Below, piece after piece: positions 56,030-64,000 of a stretch of 64,000 bases of DNA (position 1 is its first letter; every line of letters begins with the position of its first letter). Location of the stretch: positions 11,181,086-11,245,085 of the forward strand of contig NC_063188.1 of assembly GCF_023159225.1 (NCBI RefSeq), read 5' to 3'. The stretch is from Perognathus longimembris pacificus (lineage: Eukaryota; Chordata; Mammalia; Rodentia; Heteromyidae). The notes under the pieces were generated by a model. That model did not search any database. It had not been told where the DNA came from and worked only from the letters and a program-made list of their open reading frames with translations. The position numbers were made by a program, and so were the translations under genes.

Positions 56030-56275
56030 TTGGGTTAGGCATTGGTGGCCCATGTCTGTAACACTGGCTACTCAAGAGGCTGAGATCTGAAGATCGTGGT
56101 TTGAAGCCAACTCGGGCAGAAAAGTTACTGATACTCTTATCTCCAATCAACCACCAAGAAGCCAGAAGTAGGGCTGTGGCTCCAGTAGTAGAGCACTAGC
56201 CTTGAGCAGAAAAGGTCAGGAAATGTGTTCAGGCCCTTCATTCAAGCCCCACTAGCAGCACACCAAAAAGGTATT
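56030..56275 (+). mobile_element. B1-ID composite SINE
   Basis: Full composite: ggcccatgtctgtaacactg, gctactcaagaggctgagat, ttatctccaatcaaccacca, ggctgtggctccagtagtag and ttcaagccccactagcagc. Confidence 0.85.
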
Positions 56276-56279
56276 GCTT

Positions 56280-57360
56280 GGGCATATCTAAAAGCACAGC
56301 TCAATTTCAGGATTCTGCACTACAAAGCCAAATAAAATTCTCCAAGAAGAGATTTCACAAATTCTTTTGGATTTCCATAAAGTAATGAGTGTCTTGTACA
56401 ATATTTATTGCTGTGGGCTATGTTTTGTATTTTTAACTCTCTTTGTTTCATGACATGCTCTAATTATATGCTCAAACCCTCGTCTAAATTTATCTTATTG
56501 TAGTTTTCTTGTAAAATACTATGTACTACATACAACATTTATATTTATAAGGTCTACAATGGAGACAGAAAGAGGTTTGTTTAGAACTTTAAATTGGAGT
56601 GTGGGGAAGAGAAGGGAGAGAAAATAAAAGGAAATTTCAGGAGATGCCTGTGTCAAAGGGGACATGGGAAGTGCTCTCAGGGATGTCAGGGCATGAGATG
56701 ATATTATAATGATTCATTACCATCTCTTTTGTGCTGGTGTCACAGAGTCAGGGACCCCTGGTTCTCTCCCTCAGCTTGTCACTAACTAGCTGCCTGACTG
56801 CTGAAGTTCAAATGCCTCATTTGTCAAAGATGACTGGACTACACAATCTTGAAGGTGCCTTGTAGTTGCAGTATTCTACAATACTGTGCAAAATAAGGAA
56901 CTGGACATATTTTCACAAGGAGTACAAAAGTACACTTCCACCTCAGTAGCCTTCCAGTATCACTGTCAGAAAATACTCATATTACATAAGGGGGGAGATA
57001 AAATGTATTTGGGAGGAATTATGAATCTCACAATACACATATATAGCATAATTATTATTTTAATGATAAATTTGATAACCAAGGTATCTTTAGACCTAAA
57101 ATGATTAATAAAGAAAAACTTACCTGCCAGATTTCTAAATGTTCCTTAAGGTAAAATAATGAAACCAAGCATTATACCCGTATAGGCATAGACTAGCATG
57201 TCAAGAAATCAGTAAAGAAAGCATTGAAACATGCCTTAATGTATATATGAATTTAACATATGAAAAAGATGATATTACATATCTTTGGGAGAAGACATGA
57301 TAAAGCACTGTTAGCTATGAAAAAGTAAATTAAATCAATATGAATTCTACATGAATTTAA
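56280..57360. other. unannotated spacer
   Basis: No gene or named repeat is recognised. Confidence 0.45.
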
Positions 57361-57365
57361 TAGGT

Positions 57366-57535
57366 AAGGGCTGGAGGCATGGATCAAGTAGTAGAGCCCC
57401 AGCCTGAACAAGATCAAAGTTCTGAGTTTAAATCCCAGTACACCCTCCCATTAAACAGAAAGCTATATCTAAGATAGAGTACTTGCCTAGCATGTGTAAG
57501 GCCCTGGGTTATACTTTGTCAGAGAAAAAAAAACC
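57366..57535 (+). repeat. two adjacent ID-like monomers
   Basis: The first unit has ggaggcatggatcaagtagt and gtttaaatcccagta. The second, partial unit has tagagtacttgcctagcatg and gccctgggttatac, ending in an A-rich tail. Confidence 0.6.
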
Positions 57536-57624
57536 CTGAACCTACAAAAGCTGTGAGAAAACAGTATTTTGTACTAAGTAAAGTATACTAGGTCTAGTAC
57601 AAAAGATAAATATTAAAAGATTTT

Positions 57625-57820
57625 CTGAGTGCTAGTGGTTTATGCCTGTAATCCTATCTACTCTAGAGATCTAGAGAACCTCAGTTTAAAGTCAAAAAGG
57701 GCAAAAACATCTGAAAGAACCCATCTCCAAAATAACTAGCAAAAAGTAGGGCTTGAGGCATGGCTCAAATGATAAGAGTACCAGCCCAGTAAACCAGTTC
57801 TGCCAAAGAAAGAAATAATA
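57625..57820 (+). repeat. diverged composite SINE
   Basis: Head gtggtttatgcctgtaatcc and an ID-like tail (aggcatggctcaaatgataa) are visible. Confidence 0.6.
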
Positions 57821-57999
57821 GAAATGAATAAAACAAGCAAATGATAGGAACAGACAATTTGCCTATAGAGTTATGATAATTTTTTAAAAACAACTGTATT
57901 CGTCACCTGACTTATAAATTGGCAACCCCTCTGTACAACATGTTAGCAGTAACAATTGAAATACATTTAACAAACTCAGATTTTTTCCTTAAAAAATAA

Positions 58000-58235
58000 G
58001 GCATGATTTTTGTTTTGTTTTGGTGCTGGTCCACGGCCTTGAACTCAGGGCCTGGGTTCACTCAAGGATAGAGCAAGGATTGAGCCACAGCTCCACTTCT
58101 AGCTTTTTGGTGTTTAATCGGATATATGAGTCTCACAGACATTCCTGACTGGCCTGGCTTCAAGCCATATTTCTCTGATCTCAGCCTCCTGTGTAGCTAG
58201 TATTACAAGTATAACCCAGCAGTGCCTGGCTGTAA
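58000..58235 (-). mobile_element. B1-ID composite SINE
   Basis: Plus-strand landmarks: TTTTG tail, ttgaactcagggcctgggtt, gtttaatcggatatatgagt and atctcagcctcctgtgtagc. Confidence 0.8.
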
Positions 58236-58374
58236 GTCATCAAGTATAGATCATTCTACCTATATATACCCATCAGACACTACAGCAACTAGTAACTGTT
58301 AGAGGACCAGACATGGTTCTTATCTCAGAATGTCTGTATGGTGATGAAGAAGGACAAGTGATAACAGAGTTTCA

Positions 58375-58457
58375 TGGCTAGGGGTGTACCTCAGTGTTAG
58401 CGTGCTTGCCTAGGATGCACATGTAGGCTCTGTGTTCTGTGTACAGCACTGTACCGA
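58375..58457 (+). repeat. ID-like SINE monomer
   Basis: It has gtacctcagtgttagcgtgc and gcctaggatgcacatg; the B region is degraded. Confidence 0.6.
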
Positions 58458-58464
58458 GAGGACA

Positions 58465-58530
58465 GGAGAGAAAAGGAGAGGAAAAGGAAGGGAATGGTGA
58501 AGAGAAGAGGGGAGGAGGAAGGTAGAGAGC
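58465..58530. repeat. GA-rich low-complexity tract
   Basis: About 65 bp of almost pure purine on the plus strand; likely an expanded tail of the preceding SINE. Confidence 0.85.
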
Positions 58531-58699
58531 CAGAGACATTCAGACAAAAGGAATAGTCACAAGATGAGAGTATATTGACCTGCCCTTTCTGCCAAGCAAT
58601 TTAGCAACAGACTGTAATCATACTAAAAATCAGTGTATCCCTTACTGCTACCATTCTACTTGCATGATTTTATCTTCAGGGAATGATCAGAGAGGTACA

Positions 58700-58955
58700 A
58701 AATTAATAATAATAGTAAATATTTTATGATTGCTTCCTAAATATTAAGCCCTGCTCTAAGAACTTTACCAGCATTAAGTCACTTAATGTTCTCAGCTCTC
58801 TGAGACTAGTACTATGCTATTTTATCCACATTTTGTATATGAATAAAATAGAGGTACGTAGGTGCTAAGTCATTAGCTCCAGTTGTATGGAGCTTATAAG
58901 GGGCAGAGAAAGCCGGGATCAGAACTCAAGCAGTCCTTGCTGTTAAGTCCTATGC
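58700..58955 (-). repeat. MIR SINE fossil
   Basis: Plus-strand landmarks ccctgctctaagaactttac, gcattaagtcacttaatgtt, gactagtactatgctatttt and aaaatagaggtacgtaggtg are the complement of the MIR 3' and core regions. Confidence 0.7.
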
Positions 58956-59090
58956 CACAGTGTTGATGAAAAGACATTCAAGACAGAGTGATTTCTATTT
59001 CTGAGCAGATATCAAACAGCTAAAGAAATGCCAATAGAAGCTCACTTCAGTAAGTTCACTGAAATGCTATTCTGACACAAACAATCATGA

Positions 59091-59320
59091 GGTAAAAGGT
59101 TTTTTGTTTTGTTTTTCCAGTCCTATGGCTTGGACTCAGGGCCTGAGCACTGTCCCTGGCTTCTTTTTGCTCAAGACTAGCACTCTGCCACTTGAGCCAC
59201 AGTGCCACTTCTGGCCTTTTCTATATATGTGGTGTTGAGGATTCGAACCCAAGGCTTCATGTATATGAGGAAAGCACTCTTGCCACTAGGCCATATTCCC
59301 AAACCCGGTAAAAGGTTTTT
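59091..59320 (-). mobile_element. ID-dimer SINE with TSD
   Basis: TSD ggtaaaaggttttt at 59091-59105 and 59307-59320. The complement shows both tRNA-like units with a B-box-like ggttcgaatcc near 59243 and a T-rich plus-strand tail. Confidence 0.9.
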
Positions 59321-59324
59321 ATGA

Positions 59325-60595
59325 CCAGAGAAATAATTGTACCATATTGTTATATCAAAGAAAACAGCTTGCAAAATATTAATGGGGGAATGCCCTTCCA
59401 AGTGATAGGGTTCAAGGTGATTCCTTCTCTTGTCGTTGAGCTTTTTTGTAATTTCCAAGTTTCATAGCAAGAACTTGTATTGTCCTTATAATAACAGAAC
59501 TGATCAGAACTATCACTTTTCATTGGAAATCTATTTAACAAATGAATCATTAAAGTGTCTTGGTATCATACTAATTTTTTATTATTATACTTGTACTGTT
59601 ATTTCTACCACGAATGGATTCTGTGGTCTCTCCCCTATTCCTCCCCCTGGATAATTTCTAACGTACTTCTAAGCATCACACTTAGACTCAGAACTCTAGA
59701 AAACATTTTCAAACCAACAGACATATCCCCAGGCAGGGTTAGATATCTCTTCTGAGCTGTCACAATACCCTAGATATGTTTGTAATATTCTACTGGTAAT
59801 TATCCATCTGTTCCTATCTCCAATTCCTCTCAGTGCCACTGCTAGGTCTTAGTACAGCCCCTGCACAGTGGCTGGCTTATGGGAAGTATGAATAAATTAC
59901 AAAAATTATTCTTTAGTGAACAGAAGAGTGAAGAAACCCATCTTCTAATGGTTCAAAATAACTATTTTCCTAAGTTTGCTTTGGAATTGTAGTCTTTATT
60001 TGGGGCCTAGCACTGTAAGATTCACTAACACAGGTCAAGAATATTAGTCCTTTGGACAGCCCAGGTCTCCATAGCCAAGGACAAACCCCTTTGCTGCTAT
60101 TGTCACCCTTTCCTTCTTCCATCATTGCCTTCCTCATAGCATACTGGCCCTGGATTACAACCTTCTTGTAAGCAAGATCCATATATTTTCATTTCTGCAT
60201 ATCCAGTGCTCAGCACAGTGCCCAATGTCTCCTTATAAGCCTCCTCTAATTACTTGCAAAGCTTTTCTTAGTAAACAGTTGGGGAGCACAAGGCCTGATG
60301 TTCTTTAAACTGAGACTACCTGAGCAACAGCAGATTTATTATGTGCTTTGCCACTTCTGCTATCTGTATTGAGGAACTCCAGGGCACATTCAACTGAAAG
60401 TCATTTCCCTGCTTTAAAAGGCAAACATGAAATCTCCACTGCCAATACTGACATGGGCAAGAGAGAGGTAGAGAAATGTCTTAAATTTCATATTATGGCC
60501 AGGCCACAAAACCACACCAAAAAAGTATCTATTTAGAAAAATAATAAAGTCTAAGTGAAGAAAAACATGAAATAAGAACAGAGTATGTTTACAAA
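59325..60595. other. unannotated spacer
   Basis: No gene or named repeat is recognised. Short MIR-like scraps may occur at 59840-59890 and 60195-60230. Confidence 0.4.
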
Positions 60596-60597
60596 TT

Positions 60598-60841
60598 CCA
60601 AGAACAACAAATTGTTTATTTGTTTTGTTTTGTTGCCAGTCCTGGGTCTTGAACTCAGGGCCTGAGCACTGTCCCTGGCTTCTTTTTGCTCAAGGCTAGC
60701 ACTCTACCACTTGAGCCACAGCACCACTTCTGGCCATTTTCTGTATATGTGGTGCTGAGGAATTGAACCCAGGGCTTCATGTATACGAGGTGAGCACTCT
60801 AACACTAGGCCATATTCTCAGCCCCCAAGAACAACAAATTG
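60598..60841 (-). mobile_element. ID-dimer SINE with 17-bp TSD
   Basis: Perfect TSD ccaagaacaacaaattg at 60598-60614 and 60825-60841. The complement has the ggcctagtgttagagtgctc left unit with gggttcaattcc, and the right unit. Confidence 0.93.
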
Positions 60842-60844
60842 AAA

Positions 60845-61585
60845 ATCACATGAGGTATTCTGATACTCTGAGTTTATACACATTTTCTCCCAACAGTGAT
60901 CCACCTCATAGGAAGCTTTTCAAATTCTTCAGTTGAGCCCCCATTTTCAATGGTACGTATGGCCTATGGATACATTCTTTGCCCTTGCCTGACAGTGACT
61001 TTGCCAGATCCAGATCTCTGCTCCTTCTAGGCACACATTCTACGAGATGTGCACCTGAACAGTCAGTTGCTTTCAGCACATAAGTCTCCTAACCTCAGGC
61101 AGTCTGGTTACTTTATAGGCTTGGCCACAATTCTACTCATTTGCATCCCCGATACTTCACTTCCCAGCCCTTGTGATGATGGCCACAACCTAATGCAGAT
61201 CTTTCCCAATAGTACAGGAATGCAGTTAGATCAGTGTTCCCATATGACTCAAAGGGAACTGGAAACCTCATCAGAGAGGTAGCTTGTAAGATTTCCAACC
61301 TCATTTCCAATCACCATTCTCTAGGTTCATAAACACTTCATATACCTCGTGTGGACAACATTCCAACAGAAACTGGGGATAAGAATCTGCTTGAGGCAGT
61401 GTATTTCATCTATGGATATTTTTTGAAGGCTCACCTGTGGCGAACTGAAATATGACTGGGAGATTGGCCAGCCATAACATGATATAAACACCCAAAGAAC
61501 TAAAGAAAGCCTTTTACTAGATGATTGGTGTTTCCATTAGGTTACACTCCAAAAAATATATTCCATCATAGAACAAGCAGAAAGA
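60845..61585. other. unannotated spacer
   Basis: No gene or named repeat is recognised. Confidence 0.4.
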
Positions 61586-61587
61586 AG

Positions 61588-61765
61588 TTAAGCACTCTAG
61601 CTCTGAAGCCAAACACACCCAAGTTCAGAGCACGGCTTGGGAAGTCACTTGTTGAGTTATTTGAACCTCAGTTTTCTCATCTGAAAAATAGACTTAAAAT
61701 AGTGCCTGTCACTTAAGTTGCAAGGATGGACATAAATATGCATCCCACAGAACTGATCACAGAAT
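61588..61765 (+). repeat. MIR SINE fossil
   Basis: It contains tctagctctgaagccaaaca, cttgggaagtcacttgttga, aacctcagttttctcatctg and aaaatagtgcctgtcac. Confidence 0.7.
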
Positions 61766-61784
61766 AAAGTGTTCCAGATTCAGA

Positions 61785-62175
61785 ATTATAATCATTGTCA
61801 TAAACCATGATAGAAGCTTTCTGCCAACATGTATGTTCTCATTTTCCTGTGCACCCAGGTATGGGACTATTTATCATCCTTCTTGTAATTAATAGTGGAG
61901 ATGACTCCCTAATAAAAAAATCAGGTACATGGCTTCCAGGCCTGGCCTTTCAGGGCAAAATCTTCTATCCTCATTTCTCCCGGATGTTGACACCCAATAG
62001 TAGCTCACATTGGAAGTGGCAGAAACTCCATGAGCCTGAATCCCTAAATGACTACATTGAACATACTCAGAGTTACTGTCGCAGAGGACCATTATGTAAT
62101 CAATGAACTTGTACTGTGTTAAAGCAAAGAACTTGGGAGTTTACTGGTCATAGCATTCTCCTAATTAGTACATTA
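61785..62175 (+). repeat. possible MaLR/MLT-like LTR 3' part
   Basis: cctgaatccctaaatgacta, then acttgtactgtgttaaagca, agaacttgggagtttactgg and the closing aattagtac echo the 3' part of old MaLR-type LTRs. Strongly diverged; the family call is from memory only. Confidence 0.35.
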
Positions 62176-62179
62176 CCCA

Positions 62180-63130
62180 AGACACAGAAGAGCAAAGTAT
62201 TTCCTCACCTGGACTATTCCTCATAAAGCTGAAGATTAAATGTAAGGCTACAGATTTAAATAACTGTGAGATAGCATGACTACTTTTTTTAATATAACTA
62301 TTTTTGAATTGGTGGGACTAGAATTAAATCTAAAAGTTCTTTTAAAAACATTGGACATGATGGCAGTCAAAAAGTGCTGGCTGCAAAGGCTGTTCTATGT
62401 CACTTCCTACTACAAAATAGCTCATGTGTATGTGTGTATGTTTATACATACATGCATTACTTCAAAATATAGAACCTAGCCTACTGAATATTTTGAGCAG
62501 AAAAATTTTCAGAAATTCTAAGTAAGTGCAGGAAGGAAAATGGCTTTCTGTTTCAGCAAGTTATAAAACATTTATGTAAGAGGTGCCCTTCCTACTACAC
62601 CCCAAGAAAATAAGCCATTTTTCCTCTCAAAATAGAGGGACATGGGGAGGAACCTGAATGGGCAGGCTTTGCTGTGTTTCTTTCACACATTTAGCACAAT
62701 ACTTCTTTGTGCTATCAAATGTATCAACCTTTTTCTTAACTTCTCAATAAATCTTGGGGGGAAATGCACCATTTACACTATTTTTTTATGAAGGCTTCCA
62801 TGTCATAGAAAGCTTTATTACATAAATTTACATGCTCTTCTTTTGTTAATCTGTCTTTCATTAAAGGAGTCTGTGGCTAAGAAATTATAAAAGTAGAAAG
62901 GAAAGATGCATAACACTAATGGAGTCCTTACTATGTACTTTTTCTTTCAACTTTGAAGTAACACTGTGAGACGAATCACAGATTTTGTCCAGTGGTGTTT
63001 GTTACATTTTCTTTTGACTTGCTTTTTATTTCTGTCCAAGGTCCGAACATAATTCCATTTTTGTTTTAGAAATTCTTTCACAGTGTGAGTCTTTATAAAA
63101 GACAGAGTCCTACCTCCAAATAAAACCCCC
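62180..63130. other. unannotated spacer
   Basis: No gene or named repeat is recognised. Confidence 0.45.
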
Positions 63131-63134
63131 ATAA

Positions 63135-63280
63135 CCTCCTGTAATCCTACCTACTTAGGAGTCTGGATCTTAGAATTGCAGTTCAAAGCCAGCCTGGGCA
63201 GGAAAGTGTTACAAGTCTCTCATCTCCAATTAACCACCCAGCCCTGAGTTCAAGTCTTACGACTATTTAAAAAAAAACTC
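63135..63280 (+). repeat. partial B1-ID SINE with central deletion
   Basis: Head cctgtaatcctacctactta, gttcaaagccagcctgggca, tctccaattaaccaccca, then directly gccctgagttcaagtcttac and an A tail; most of the ID-like unit is missing. Confidence 0.7.
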
Positions 63281-63289
63281 TATACTCTG

Positions 63290-64000
63290 GGATAGGGCAT
63301 AGTTCTGCAGCTATGGCTAATTGCTTCATCCCATAGAGCGCTGGTTGTCTGGAGGGAGGACTAGTTTTCAACCATAGGAACCTGCATTAATCCGTGGTGA
63401 TGGTGGTGCCAAAAGTGGTTTCCAGCGTCAAATACCTGGCATTCGTTTCTGCTACTTTCTGAAGCTCTTGCCAGCTTTTCTAATATACTGCCCCCCAAAT
63501 CTCGGTGTTGATTTGCTAATTGTAATTGGTTGCATTTGTTTGCAACAAAGAAACTGAGCTAACCAAAATGGAAATTATTATTTATCATATGAGTCAGAAA
63601 ATTGAGTAACAGGTGGTTAATCATGGAGATGGTATTTGAACTCTGACCCATGGTGTTGTCATCTGAAATATCTGCTGATGTTTTACTAGGAAAGGGAGAG
63701 GGTATAGAAACAATTCACCTAGTATTTTAATACACTGACATAGATCTTTCTCTCTGTCTCTCTCTCTCTCTTTTCTTTTCTCCCTCTCATACACATACAA
63801 TAGACCACCTCTTATAGGGATGTTTGTAGGATTAACCAATTAATATTTGTAAAGTATACTGTATAGTGTCAGGGACATCAACGTTTGTTATCATTATATG
63901 ATTCAAATATTTCCATCTGCATATAAAAATTTAAAATCCCTATCAATTGCAAATAATCTGCACTTTCTGAAGCAATTGTTAAAATCTGTTCAAATAAAGA
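63290..64000. other. unannotated flank
   Basis: No gene is recognised. A CT-rich simple repeat lies at 63748-63784. Confidence 0.5.

Overview
This is a gene-poor stretch of a rodent nuclear genome. The dominant SINEs are dimers of tRNA-Ala/ID-like units and composites of a 7SL/B1-like head with an ID-like tail. Together with several L1 insertions and a gammaretrovirus-like provirus, they point to a geomyoid rodent (kangaroo rat or pocket mouse family). That placement rests on my memory of these repeat families and was not searched. I see no intact host protein-coding gene, no bacterial-type operon, no CRISPR array and no functional RNA gene. Nearly everything recognisable is a transposable element, a processed pseudogene or a simple repeat.

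Layout. 1-5900: MIR fossils, ID SINEs and a short L1 tail. 5908-7685: minus-strand HNRNPA3 processed pseudogene split by a younger SINE. 8904-9161, 11161-12884, 16984-17137 and 32305-33478: 5'-truncated L1 copies on the minus strand with target-site duplications (TSDs). About 13300-20820: probable ancient ERVL-MaLR material ending in a recognisable MaLR LTR at 20430-20820. 21342-37600: scattered SINEs, a SINE nested inside an opposing SINE (23340-23865), a possible unidentified processed pseudogene (27823-28205), a MER5-like element, CA microsatellites and quiet AT-rich DNA. 37618-45401: the most interesting part, a roughly 200-bp fossil hAT-type DNA transposon split by two later insertions. 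One is a 3.66-kb provirus whose two 308-bp LTRs are identical; the other is a 3.9-kb L1 that itself carries a SINE. 45715-48210: an inverted pair of copies of an LTR family I could not name, with a third partial copy at 34099-34385. 48300-64000: more SINEs, MIRs, an L1ME-type fossil (50617-51480) and a pair of opposed CA/TG microsatellites.

How the parts relate. The provirus has matching LTRs, a tRNA-Pro primer binding site, a polypurine tract and a 4-bp TSD, but its gag-like frame carries stops and only the C-terminal end of integrase is recognisable from pol. It therefore looks like a recently moved non-autonomous element that depended on proteins supplied by another provirus. SINE copies with intact pol III boxes and poly-A tails likewise imply recent L1-driven retrotransposition. 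No new cellular system was found; the noteworthy biology is the recent activity and nesting of these elements.
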